From Rhodosalinus sp046542825 (GTDB lineage: Bacteria; Pseudomonadota; Alphaproteobacteria; Rhodobacterales; Rhodobacteraceae), in NCBI RefSeq assembly GCF_046542825.1, contig NZ_JBKHAQ010000084.1:1-12683 (forward strand): a stretch of DNA of 12,683 nt, given 5' to 3'. A program made the translations under genes and the position numbers. The notes beneath the pieces are model-generated. The model saw only the letters and a list, made by a program, of their open reading frames with translations. It was not told the DNA's origin and made no database searches. Shown one piece after another: positions 1-7,478 of the stretch (position 1 is its first letter; each line of letters starts with the position of its first letter).

Positions 1-22
1 TCGTGGCTTTCCGCAACGGGTC

Positions 23-646
23 TCAGCCCCCGGCATCGCCTTGCCCGGCAAGCCTTGCCGCCCTGTCCAGATCCTCGGGCCGGTTGACGTTGAAGAAGGG
101 ATCGCCCTCTGTCCCGTCGAACACGGCGACGCCGGCGCCCTGCGCCTCTGCCCAGAGCCCCACCCGCCGCTCGCCCGCCGCGAGCGCAGCGCGCAGCGCC
201 TCGCGCAGCGCGACGGGCCAGAGGGCGCAGGTGGGATGGCGGCGCAGCCGCCCGTCCGGGTCCGGTGCCGCCGCAACAGCAAGGCCCGAAGCCCTAGCCG
301 CCGCCGCGAGCCGCGCGCAGAGGTCGGACGGCAGAAAGGGCGTGTCTGCGGCGGCCGTCACGATCGCCGCCGCCCCCTGCCCCGCGGCCCAGTCGAGCCC
401 GGCCAGCACCCCGGCGAGCGGGCCGGGGTGGCCCGGTGTCTCGTCCGGCAGCACCGGCAGGCCGAAGGGCGCGAAGCGCGCCGGGTCGCCGTTCGCGCTG
501 ATGGCAAGACCCGCGCACTGGGGGCCAAGCCGCGCGATCACATGCGCGATCAGCGGCCGGCCCGCGAGGTCCAGCAGCGGCTTGTCCGCGCCGCCCATGC
601 GCGTCGCGCGGCCACCCGCGAGGATCACGCCCGGGGGCCGCGTCAT
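23..646 (-). CDS. mobA: Molybdenum cofactor guanylyltransferase MobA
   Basis: The 207-residue product is a complete MobA. This cytoplasmic enzyme transfers GMP from GTP to Mo-molybdopterin, making the guanine dinucleotide cofactor used by DMSO-reductase-family molybdoenzymes. Visible signatures are the N-terminal nucleotide-binding loop LAGGRATRMGGADK (residues 9-22), GPLAG (75-79), the metal-binding aspartate in AADTPFLP (D101, the position known from E. coli MobA) and the C-terminal FFNVNRPEDL (184-193). Length is near the family norm of about 195-210. Its ATG overlaps the stop of the upstream LysR gene by 4 bases (ATGA), so the two are probably co-transcribed and translationally coupled. 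No molybdoenzyme or other cofactor gene is visible, and the 22 bases after its stop hold nothing recognisable. The pairing with a dab-type regulator is unusual and may be fortuitous. Confidence 0.95.
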   Translation of the reverse strand: MTRPPGVILAGGRATRMGGADKPLLDLAGRPLIAHVIARLGPQCAGLAISANGDPARFAPFGLPVLPDETPGHPGPLAGVLAGLDWAAGQGAAAIVTAAADTPFLPSDLCARLAAAARASGLAVAAAPDPDGRLRRHPTCALWPVALREALRAALAAGERRVGLWAEAQGAGVAVFDGTEGDPFFNVNRPEDLDRAARLAGQGDAGG

Positions 647-1533
647 GCCACGCCGGGGGCCGCGGCGCCATGCACCAGCGCGCGCAGCAGCGGATTGGGA
701 AAGCGGCGTTCCAGCGTGACGGCATAGAAGCCCTCGACGATGCCGGGCAGGCGCTGCGCCTCGACAAGCGCGCCGCTGGCCAGCTCGTCGGTCACCACGA
801 TGGGCGGCAGCACGGCAAGCCCGGCGTCGGCGCGCGCCAGAAGGCGCATCATCGCCATGTCGTCCACCTCTGCCGCGATCTGCGGGCGCAGGCCGAGCCG
901 GTCGCAGAGCGCTTCGAACCCGCTGCGCAGCCCGCTTTCGGGCGTGGGCAGGATCACCGGGTGCCGCGCCAGCAGATCGGCCAGCGCCCCGCCCGGCCCC
1001 AGCCGCGCCGGCGTGCCCACCAGGCTCACGCCCTGCTCGTCGAGCTTTTGCGACACGAAGCGCGTCATCGCGTCCCGCGCCGCCGGTTGGTTCAGCAGCA
1101 CCACGTCGAGGTTGAGCTGCTCCAGCGCCTGCATCAGCTCCGCCGGCCCGCCCGAGCGCAGGATGATCTCGACATCCGCGCGCCCCAGAAGCGGGCGCAG
1201 GAAGGCCAGCGTGAAGTTGCGCGACAGGGTCGCCAGCGCGCCCACCCGCAGCGCCCGGCGCGCGCGGCCCTCTGCCTGCAGCGTGTCGAGCATCTCCTCG
1301 CCCGCGGCAAAGATCGTGTCGGCGTGGTCGAGCGCGATTCGCCCCGCCTCCGTCAGCACCAGCTGCCGGCCGCGCCGCTCGAACAGCGCATGGCCCAGCC
1401 GTTCCTCCAGCTTGCGGATCTGCGTGGAAAGCGCCGATTGCGACAGGTTCAGCCGCTCTGCCGTGCGCGTGAGGTTGCCGTCATGCGCCACGGCCCAGAA
1501 ATAGCGGAGGTGGTTGTAGTTGAGATGCGCCAT
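643..1533 (-). CDS. LysR-family transcriptional regulator, NhaR-like, divergent from dabBA
   Basis: The 296-residue product is a full-length LysR-type regulator. The N-terminal winged helix-turn-helix covers about residues 5-63, with the LysR pattern LTRTAERLNLSQSALSTQIR at 21-40 and FERRGRQLVLTEAG at 51-64. A periplasmic-binding-protein-like effector domain fills about 92-290. The opening NYNHLRYFW is typical of the NhaR subgroup. LysR/NhaR-like genes are known to lie beside dab/DUF2309 operons and to regulate them in several proteobacteria, so the likely target is the divergent dabBA promoter. The ligand is unknown; inorganic carbon status is a guess from context. Its start codon lies next to the GTTC-N9-GAAC palindrome, which fits autoregulation. 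Its stop overlaps the mobA start by 4 bases. The ribosome-binding site is weak (GGAACG). Confidence 0.92.
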   Translation of the reverse strand: MAHLNYNHLRYFWAVAHDGNLTRTAERLNLSQSALSTQIRKLEERLGHALFERRGRQLVLTEAGRIALDHADTIFAAGEEMLDTLQAEGRARRALRVGALATLSRNFTLAFLRPLLGRADVEIILRSGGPAELMQALEQLNLDVVLLNQPAARDAMTRFVSQKLDEQGVSLVGTPARLGPGGALADLLARHPVILPTPESGLRSGFEALCDRLGLRPQIAAEVDDMAMMRLLARADAGLAVLPPIVVTDELASGALVEAQRLPGIVEGFYAVTLERRFPNPLLRALVHGAAAPGVA

Positions 1534-1536
1534 GAT

Positions 1537-1555
1537 CGTTCCATTTTATCGAACG
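1537..1555. promoter_or_regulatory. Putative LysR operator between the regulator and dabB
   Basis: The inverted repeat CGTTC-cattttatc-GAACG has perfect 5-base arms. Centred in it is a T-N11-A motif (T1540, A1552), the general recognition pattern of LysR-type regulators. It lies only 3 bases from the regulator's start codon and over the presumed -35 region of the dabB promoter. That placement fits co-inducer-dependent activation of dab and autoregulation of the LysR gene. Binding by this regulator is inferred from position only. Confidence 0.55.
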
Positions 1556-1563
1556 TTTCCGCG

Positions 1564-1571
1564 TATACAAT
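1564..1571 (+). promoter_or_regulatory. Putative -10 element of the dabB-dabA-DUF6671 promoter
   Basis: TATACAAT stands out in an AT-rich patch of the 108-base divergent spacer. TACAAT at 1566-1571 matches TATAAT at 5 of 6 positions. No good -35 hexamer lies 16-18 bases upstream; that stretch (about 1543-1549, TTTTAT) is inside the putative LysR operator, as expected for an activator-dependent promoter. Transcription would start near 1578, leaving a 5' leader of about 64 bases before the dabB ATG at 1642. A GAAT-N4-ATTC repeat at 1572-1583 overlaps the likely start point. The assignment rests on consensus matching only. Confidence 0.4.
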
Positions 1572-1641
1572 GAATTTTTATTCTCTTCACCGCCGCCTTA
1601 CTTCCCGCAGAACCAGGTCCACAGAGCGAGGGAGCAAGCCG

Positions 1642-3186
1642 ATGGATGTCTATGTCGTTTCCCTGCTGGCGCCGCTGGCGCTGATCGCCGCGGCGGTCGC
1701 AGGGTTCATGAATTCCGGGCGGCGGCCCGAATGGGTGCCGCAGATCGCCGAGGGCGCGGCGCTGGTCGCGGTCGCGGTGGCGGTGATCTCCGGCCTCGTG
1801 CTGGCGGCAAACGGCCCCGGCACGGGCGAGGTCATGGGCCTGATGGTCCGGCTCGACCTGCTCAGCGTCATCATGCTGACGCTGGTCAGCTTCGTGGGCT
1901 GGGTGGTCCTGCGCTATACGCGGACCTACCTCGACGGAGAGGATCGGCAGGGCGTCTTCACCGGCTGGATGGCGCTGACGCTGGCGGCGGTTCTGGTCTT
2001 CGTGCAGGCGGGGCACCTGGCGCTCTTCGTCGTGGCCTTTGTCGCCACCTCGGTCTTCCTGCAGCGGCTGCTGGTGTTCTACCCCGAGCGGGTGCAGGCG
2101 CAGCGCGCCGCGAAGAAGAAGTTCGTGACCTCGCGGCTGGGCGATGCGGCGCTGATCACCGCCGCGATCCTGCTCTACAACGGTTACGGCACGGGCGAGA
2201 TCGGCGAGATCCTGGCCGCCGCGCGCATCGGCGTCACGCCGGAGGCGGCGCTCTGGGCCGCTGGCTTCCTGGCGCTTGCCGCACTGCTGAAGTCGGCGCA
2301 GTTCCCCACCCACGGCTGGCTCACGGAGGTGATGGAGACGCCCACGCCGGTCTCGGCGCTCCTGCACGCAGGCGTCATCAACGCGGGCGGTTTCCTGCTG
2401 ATCCGCTTCGCGGACGTGCTGCTGCTGGCGCCCGGCGTGCTGGCGGTGCTGGTCATGGTGGGCGGCTTCACGGCAGTCTTCGGCGGGCTGGTGATGCTGA
2501 CGCAGCCGGCGGTCAAGACCTCGCTCGCCTGGTCCACGGTGGCGCAGATGGGCTTCATGATCCTGCAGTGCGGGCTTGCCCTCTTCCCGCTGGCGCTGCT
2601 GCATATCGTGGCGCATTCGCTCTACAAGGCACATGCCTTCCTCGCCTCGGGTCAGGCGGTGGACGGCGTGGCGGCGATCCGGCGGCCGGGTCCGGTGGCG
2701 ATCCCCTCGGGCGCCGCGGTGCTCAAGGCCTTCGTCGCGGCGCTGGCGATCTACGGCATCGTGGGCGCAGGCTTCGGCTTCGACGCGAAGTCCCCGCAGG
2801 CGATCGCGCTTGGGGCCATCCTGATCTTCGGCGTGGCCTACCTGCTGGCGCAGGGGCTGGCGGACCAGGCGCCCAAGGTGCTGACGCAGCGCACCGCGCT
2901 CTACTCGGTCGCGGCCTCGGTCGCCTATTTCGCGCTGCAGCGCGGGGCAGAGGCAGCGATGGCCGGCACCCTGCCCGCCACGCCCGCGCCCGGGCCGCTG
3001 GAATGGGCGCTGATCGTGCTGGCGGTGTTCAGCTTCGGCGCGGTGGCGGTGGCGCAGGCGATGTTCCCGCTCTGGGCCTATCACCCGGCGGCGGCGGGGC
3101 TGCGCGTGCACCTTTCGAACGGGCTTTACGCGAACGCGGTCATGGACCGCATCCTTGGCGGCTGGGCGCTGCGGCGGTCGAACTGA
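1642..3186 (+). CDS. dabB: DabB, proton-conducting membrane subunit of the inorganic-carbon accumulation complex
   Basis: The 514-residue integral membrane protein belongs to the NuoL/MrpA proton-conducting family and is almost entirely hydrophobic helices. The diagnostic stretch KSAQFPTHGWLTEVMETPTP at 217-236 carries K217, H224 and E232, and HSLYKAHAFLASG begins at H325 with K329 and H331; such buried charged residues line the proton path in this family. It is shorter than NuoL (about 610) and lacks its C-terminal lateral helix, as is usual for DabB. The start at 1642 is chosen for AGGGAG (1629-1634) 7 bases upstream; the frame is open further upstream but is Arg/Gln-rich shadow of the LysR gene. 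dabA follows after 23 bases. In known DAB systems the ion gradient drives this subunit and powers one-way hydration of CO2 to bicarbonate by DabA. No complex I genes are nearby, which argues against NuoL. Confidence 0.92.
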   Translation: MDVYVVSLLAPLALIAAAVAGFMNSGRRPEWVPQIAEGAALVAVAVAVISGLVLAANGPGTGEVMGLMVRLDLLSVIMLTLVSFVGWVVLRYTRTYLDGEDRQGVFTGWMALTLAAVLVFVQAGHLALFVVAFVATSVFLQRLLVFYPERVQAQRAAKKKFVTSRLGDAALITAAILLYNGYGTGEIGEILAAARIGVTPEAALWAAGFLALAALLKSAQFPTHGWLTEVMETPTPVSALLHAGVINAGGFLLIRFADVLLLAPGVLAVLVMVGGFTAVFGGLVMLTQPAVKTSLAWSTVAQMGFMILQCGLALFPLALLHIVAHSLYKAHAFLASGQAVDGVAAIRRPGPVAIPSGAAVLKAFVAALAIYGIVGAGFGFDAKSPQAIALGAILIFGVAYLLAQGLADQAPKVLTQRTALYSVAASVAYFALQRGAEAAMAGTLPATPAPGPLEWALIVLAVFSFGAVAVAQAMFPLWAYHPAAAGLRVHLSNGLYANAVMDRILGGWALRRSN

Positions 3187-3209
3187 GGCAATAAACAGGG
3201 AGCGAAACG

Positions 3210-5627
3210 ATGAAGGACACGACCGAAATCCACCCGATCGCGGCCGGCGAACTGGCCACCGCCGCGGGCAGCGCAGGACAGGCGATCCCCCCGGTCTGGC
3301 CGCTGGCCTCCTCGGTGGCGGTGAACCCCTATCTGGGCCAGACCGGCGAGCGGCTGGCGCAGACCGGGGCGCGGCTGGCCCGGGTGGCGGGGCTGACCGT
3401 GACCATGCCGCGCGACTGGTATCAGGCGCGCGTGGCCGACGGCCGGATCGACGACGACGACCTGACCGCGGCGCTGGAGGCAAGCCCGCACGAGGGCAAG
3501 CCCGCAAGCCTTGCCGCGCTGAAGGAGGCGCTGGCGCGGCCCGAGCGCAAGCCGCACGCCCTGCCCACCCTGGCGGAGATGGCGGCCGAGCATTCGGGCA
3601 CCGACTGGCCCGGTCTGGTGGCCGACCGGATCAGCCACTGGGCGGCCAGCTACTTCGACGACGGGCAGGCGCTGTGGAAGGCGCCCAAGCGCCGCGGCGC
3701 CTACGCCGAGTGGCGCGCGGTCGCGACCCACGACCTGCTGCCCGAGATTCATGGGCTCAAGGGCTTCGCCGCGCATGTCGCCGGGGCCCCCGAAACCGCC
3801 GAGGGCGCCATCGCGCGCGCCAGCGCCGCGCTGGGGCTTACGCCCGAGGTGCTGGAGACCTACTTTCACCAGCTTCTGATGACGATGGGCGGCTGGGCGC
3901 AGTATGCGCGCTACAAGCTCTGGCAGGTGGAGCTTGCCGGCGGCACCGATCCCATCATGACCGAGATGCTGGCCATCCGCCTGATCTGGGAAGAGGCGCT
4001 CTTCGCGCAATACGAAGAGGACCTGATCGACCGCTGGGAACGGGTGAAGGCGAGCCATGCCAAGCCGCTCACGCCCACGTCGGACCTTATCGTGGACGAG
4101 ATCCTGCAGGAAGCCGCCGAGCGCGGCGCGCAGCGCGAGATCGCGGAGATGTTCACGGCCGAGGCGTCCGAGCGGGGCAAGGACCGGCCCGCGCTGCAGG
4201 CCGCCTTCTGCATCGACGTGCGGTCCGAGGTCTTTCGCCGGGCGCTCGAATCGCTCGACCCGGGGATAGAGACGCTGGGCTTTGCCGGCTTCTTCGGCGT
4301 GGCGACGAAGCACCGGGGCTTCGCCTCTGACGTGGACGAGCTGCGCCTGCCGGTTCTGCTCAACCCCGCCGTCTCGACCGTCTCGGGTACGCCGGAGATG
4401 GAAGAGGAAGACAGGCAGGCCCGCTTCGCGGCGCGCGCCAGCCGCGCCTGGGGCCGCTTCAAGCTGGCGGCGGTCTCCTCCTTCGCCTTCGTCGAGGCGA
4501 TGGGCCCGGTCTATGCCGGCAAGCTGGTGCGCGATGCGCTGGGCCTCACCGATCCGGGCCTGCCCGACGGCCCCGCGCCGCGGCTCGACCCGGCGCTGGA
4601 CATCGACGCGCGGATCGGCGCGGCAGAGACGGTGCTGCGCGCCATGTCGCTGACCGAAAACTTCGCGCGGCTGGTCATCCTTGCCGGCCACGGCGCCAGG
4701 GTCACCAACAACCCGCACGCCGCGGCCTATCATTGCGGCGCCTGCGGCGGCTACTCGGGCGAGGTGAACGCGCGGCTGCTGGCGCTCCTGCTCAACGACC
4801 GCGAGGTGCGCGCAGGCGTGGCGGAGAAGGGCATCGAGATCCCCGACGACACGCTCTTTCTCGGCGCGCTGCACGATACCACGACAGACGACATGAAGCT
4901 CTACATCGCCGACGTGGACACCGCCGGGCATGCCGAGGACCTGCGGCAAGCCAAGGACTGGCTGGCGCAGGCGGGCAAGCTGACCCGCGGCGAGCGGGCG
5001 CTGCGCCTGCCTCGCGCGGGCGGCGCGGCCGCGATCGAGCCGCGGGCGCGCGACTGGGCCGAAGTTCGCCCCGAATGGGCTCTGGCCGGCTGCCGGGCGT
5101 TCATCGCCGCGCCGCGGGGCCGCACGCTGGGCAAGGACCTGTCCGGCCGCGCCTTCCTGCACGACTACGACTGGACGCAGGACGAGGGGTTCCCGGTGCT
5201 CGAGCTGATCATGACGGCGCCGGTCGTCGTGGCGAGCTGGATCAGCCTGCAATACTACGGCTCGACCGTCTCGCCGCAGGTCTGGGGCGGGGGCAACAAG
5301 CTCCTGCACAACGTCACCGGCGGCATCGGCGTGGTCGAGGGCAACGGCGGGCTGCTGCGCGCGGGGCTGCCGTGGCAGTCGGTGCACGACGGCGAGGATT
5401 TCCAGCACGAGCCGCTGCGCCTGTCGGTCTGCATCGAGGCCCCGCGCGAGGCGATGTCGGCGATCCTGGAGAAGCACGCGGGCGTCCGCGCGCTGTTCGA
5501 CAACCGCTGGCTGCATCTCTTCGCGCTGGACGATGCGGGGCAGATGGCCTGGCGCTACGCGGGCGACCTGGAGTGGGAGGCGATGGCGGCCCAGCCGGCG
5601 ACGCCGCGCCTCAAGGCGGTCGGATGA
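3210..5627 (+). CDS. dabA: DabA, zinc-dependent DUF2309 subunit of the inorganic-carbon accumulation complex
   Basis: The 805-residue product is a full-length DUF2309 (UPF0753) protein. In characterised DAB complexes it is a peripheral, beta-carbonic-anhydrase-like subunit that makes bicarbonate from CO2 when coupled to DabB. The four residues that match the zinc site of Halothiobacillus DabA are present: C334 and D336 in FCIDVRSE, H494 in LAGHGARVTNNP and C509 in YHCGACGG. The 15-residue H-to-C spacing equals that of the studied protein (H524, C539). The N-terminal PPVWPLASSVAVNPYLG and the C-terminal HDGEDFQHEPLRLSV are also conserved in the family. AGGGAG at 3197-3202 supports the start. 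It follows dabB by 23 bases and its stop overlaps the next gene's ATG (ATGA, 5624-5627). No carbonic anhydrase or Rubisco gene lies in the window, so whether it feeds autotrophy or carboxylation in a heterotroph cannot be told. Confidence 0.95.
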   Translation: MKDTTEIHPIAAGELATAAGSAGQAIPPVWPLASSVAVNPYLGQTGERLAQTGARLARVAGLTVTMPRDWYQARVADGRIDDDDLTAALEASPHEGKPASLAALKEALARPERKPHALPTLAEMAAEHSGTDWPGLVADRISHWAASYFDDGQALWKAPKRRGAYAEWRAVATHDLLPEIHGLKGFAAHVAGAPETAEGAIARASAALGLTPEVLETYFHQLLMTMGGWAQYARYKLWQVELAGGTDPIMTEMLAIRLIWEEALFAQYEEDLIDRWERVKASHAKPLTPTSDLIVDEILQEAAERGAQREIAEMFTAEASERGKDRPALQAAFCIDVRSEVFRRALESLDPGIETLGFAGFFGVATKHRGFASDVDELRLPVLLNPAVSTVSGTPEMEEEDRQARFAARASRAWGRFKLAAVSSFAFVEAMGPVYAGKLVRDALGLTDPGLPDGPAPRLDPALDIDARIGAAETVLRAMSLTENFARLVILAGHGARVTNNPHAAAYHCGACGGYSGEVNARLLALLLNDREVRAGVAEKGIEIPDDTLFLGALHDTTTDDMKLYIADVDTAGHAEDLRQAKDWLAQAGKLTRGERALRLPRAGGAAAIEPRARDWAEVRPEWALAGCRAFIAAPRGRTLGKDLSGRAFLHDYDWTQDEGFPVLELIMTAPVVVASWISLQYYGSTVSPQVWGGGNKLLHNVTGGIGVVEGNGGLLRAGLPWQSVHDGEDFQHEPLRLSVCIEAPREAMSAILEKHAGVRALFDNRWLHLFALDDAGQMAWRYAGDLEWEAMAAQPATPRLKAVG

Positions 5628-6478
5628 GCCAGGGGGCGCCCGGCCTCTGGGCCGGGCGCACAGCCCATCTTGCGACCATGCACGGCAAGGAGGCGGCGCT
5701 TGCGCCGCCCCTGGCGCGTGTCGCGGGACTGGCCGTGCGGCGCGCGGCGGGCATCGACACCGACGCTTTGGGCACCTTCACGGGCGAGGTGCCGCGCGCG
5801 GGCAGCCTGCACGAGGCCGCCGAGGCCAAGGCGCGGCTGGCGATCGAGACCTCCGGCGGCGACCTGGGGCTGGGCAGCGAGGGCGCCTATGGCCCGCATC
5901 CGCAGATCCCCTTCCTGCCGCATGGCGTGGAGACGCTGGTGCTGGTCGATACCGCGCGCGGCCTGGTTCTGACCGAGACGATGGAGGCGCGGCGCCCGGT
6001 CTACGATCACGCACAGGCCGCTGGGGTGCCGGCGCTCGAGCCGTTTCTCGCGCGCGCGGGTTTTCCCGACCACGCGGTGATCGTGCGGCCCAACAGCGGC
6101 GGGCCTGTCCGCAAGGGACTGAAGAGCCGCGCGGCGCTCGCAAGAGCCGTGGAGGAGGCCGCCGCCGCCTCGGCTGACGGGCTGGCCTTCGTGCAGACCG
6201 ACATGCGCGCGCACATGAACCCGACCCGGATGGCCACGCTTGGCGCGCTGGCGGAGCGCTTCGCCGCGCGCCTCGCACGTCCCTGTCCGGCCTGCGGTGC
6301 ACCCGGCTGGGGGCCGGTGCGGCCCGGCCTGCCCCTGCCCTGCGGCTGGTGCGGAGGCGAGACGCTGGCCCGCGGCGGCCCCGTGCAAGGGTGCGCAGCC
6401 TGCGGACACGAGGCTCACGAGACCGCCGGCGCGACGGCCAGGGCCGATCCGAAACATTGCCCGCTCTGCAATCCGTGA
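5624..6478 (+). CDS. DUF6671 family zinc-ribbon protein, third gene of the dab operon
   Basis: The 284-residue protein has no known function. I recognise the DUF6671 pattern: LATMHGKEAALAPPL (16-30), GTFTGEVPR (50-58), GSEGAYGPHPQIPFLPHG (84-101), an acidic-rich TDMRAHMNPTRM (192-203), and a C-terminal metal-binding module ending in CNP. That module holds four CxxC pairs, C221/C224, C240/C243, C257/C260 and C279/C282, enough for two zinc ions. There is no signal peptide or membrane segment, so it is probably cytoplasmic. The ATG overlaps the dabA stop by 4 bases with no separate ribosome-binding site, which indicates translational coupling and matched production with DabA. It might assist zinc loading, assembly or regulation of the DAB complex; this is inference from position only. 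The family name is recalled from sequence pattern, not searched. Confidence 0.85.
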   Translation: MSQGAPGLWAGRTAHLATMHGKEAALAPPLARVAGLAVRRAAGIDTDALGTFTGEVPRAGSLHEAAEAKARLAIETSGGDLGLGSEGAYGPHPQIPFLPHGVETLVLVDTARGLVLTETMEARRPVYDHAQAAGVPALEPFLARAGFPDHAVIVRPNSGGPVRKGLKSRAALARAVEEAAAASADGLAFVQTDMRAHMNPTRMATLGALAERFAARLARPCPACGAPGWGPVRPGLPLPCGWCGGETLARGGPVQGCAACGHEAHETAGATARADPKHCPLCNP

Positions 6479-6503
6479 GACGACGGGCCGGGTCCGCGGC
6501 GGC

Positions 6504-7436
6504 TTATCCGATGACCTGCACCACACCGCGAAAGGCGTCACGCGCGATGCCGCGTGCCACATCCGCGAATCGCTCGAAGCTTTCCTGACGGCCCGACGAC
6601 TTGCGCCAGACCACGCCCACCGTGCGCGTCACCCGACCGCCCCGGAACGGGCGGACCACGACGTCGGGGTCCGGCGCCGCGATCTCCGACGCGATGTAGA
6701 GCGCGGGCAGGACCGTCATGCCCATCCGCATCGCCGCCATCTGCCGCAACGCATCGAGGCTCGTGCCCTCGTAGTCCTGCCGAAGCCAGGCACCATGTTC
6801 CGCGCACAGCTCGGCGATCTGGGCGTGAAGCGTGTAATCCGGGCCAAGCGTCAGCACCTCCTGTCCGGCAAGCTCGACCGGATCGAGCGGCTCCTCGCCC
6901 GCCAGCACGTGATCGGGTGACATCACCGCGAAGAGCGGCTCGCGGAAGAGCGGGACCACCGACACGTAGGTCGATCCGACGGGAAGCTGCGTCAGCATCA
7001 CGTCGTGCATGCCGTCCAGCAGCTCCGTTACAAGAGCGCGCGGCGGCGCCTCGCGGATCACCAGACGCACATCGGGAAAGCGGTCGCGCAGCCGCCTTAC
7101 CACCTGCGGCAGGAAGTAGGGCCCAAGCGTGGGCGAGACCCCCAGCCGCACGGTGCCGGGCATGCCCGCCTCCGACCGATGGCACGTCTCCACCAGCGCC
7201 TCGACCTCGTCCAGCACCGTGCGGGCCCGGCGCAGCACGTCGCGACCCGCGGGCGTCAGCACCACGCGGCGCCCGCGCTCGACAAGCCGATGGTGCAGGG
7301 CCTCTTCCAGATTGGCGATCTGCAGGCTCAGCGACGGCTGCGTGATCCCCAGCCGCTCGGCGGCCTTGCGGAAATGCCCCGCATCTGCGAGCGCAGCGAA
7401 GTATCGCAGCTGCTGCAATGTCGGTGTGCGGGTCAT
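6504..7436 (-). CDS. LysR-family regulator, OxyR-like but lacking the peroxidatic cysteine
   Basis: The 310-residue product has an N-terminal helix-turn-helix (about residues 6-65, with FRKAAERLGITQPSLSLQI at 22-40) and a LysR effector domain (about 93-300). The effector domain resembles OxyR: TSLDALRQMAAMRMGMTVLPAL (from 225) matches the TSLETLRNMVAAGSGITLLPAL segment of E. coli OxyR. In the redox loop, LTLGPDYTLHAQIAELC (195-211) aligns without gaps to LMLEDGHCLRDQAMGFC. The peroxide-sensing C199 becomes T202, while C208 is kept as C211. It therefore should not work by the usual C199-C208 disulfide switch and may sense a small molecule. AGAGG lies just upstream of the start. It is divergent from an acetyltransferase gene, the likely target, and convergent with the dab operon, with only 25 bases between the stops. 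Confidence 0.9.
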   Translation of the reverse strand: MTRTPTLQQLRYFAALADAGHFRKAAERLGITQPSLSLQIANLEEALHHRLVERGRRVVLTPAGRDVLRRARTVLDEVEALVETCHRSEAGMPGTVRLGVSPTLGPYFLPQVVRRLRDRFPDVRLVIREAPPRALVTELLDGMHDVMLTQLPVGSTYVSVVPLFREPLFAVMSPDHVLAGEEPLDPVELAGQEVLTLGPDYTLHAQIAELCAEHGAWLRQDYEGTSLDALRQMAAMRMGMTVLPALYIASEIAAPDPDVVVRPFRGGRVTRTVGVVWRKSSGRQESFERFADVARGIARDAFRGVVQVIG

Positions 7437-7461
7437 GACACCTCTCGCGGCTGGGCTGTGC

Positions 7462-7478
7462 GATAGAAATTTCCTATC
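7462..7478. promoter_or_regulatory. Putative OxyR/LysR-type operator in the divergent spacer
   Basis: GATAG-aaatttc-CTATC is an inverted repeat with perfect 5-base arms and a near-symmetric centre. It contains ATAG-N7-CTAT, the half-site spacing of the OxyR consensus, although the inner T and A of that consensus are not both present. A further isolated ATAG lies at 7494-7497. It sits 26 bases from the LysR start in a spacer that also has a TTGACC -35-like hexamer for the regulator (7489-7494, minus strand). Regulation of both divergent genes by the adjacent LysR protein is inferred. Confidence 0.55.

Noticed and set aside
670..1641. Long in-frame upstream extension of dabB
   Set aside because: It is antisense to the LysR gene, is Arg/Gln/His-rich and low in complexity, and runs through the promoter. 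The hydrophobic DabB sequence and an AGGGAG site support a start at 1642.
1642..3186. NuoL subunit of respiratory complex I, or an MrpA antiporter subunit
   Set aside because: The protein is related to both but is short, has no other nuo or mrp genes beside it, and directly precedes dabA, which identifies it as DabB.
1546..3507. 653-codon open frame on the minus strand
   Set aside because: Arg/His/Gln-rich composition with no recognisable motif; it is a shadow of dabB in GC-rich DNA.
3126..5516. 796-codon open frame on the minus strand
   Set aside because: It is antisense to dabA, has the same shadow composition, and shows no ribosome-binding site or domain.
6479..6503. Terminator between the convergent DUF6671 and LysR genes
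   Set aside because: Only a 4-base GCCG/CGGC pairing is visible and there is no T-run in the 25-base gap.
6504..7436. Naming the second LysR gene oxyR
   Set aside because: The C199-equivalent position is threonine, so the defining redox function is not supported.
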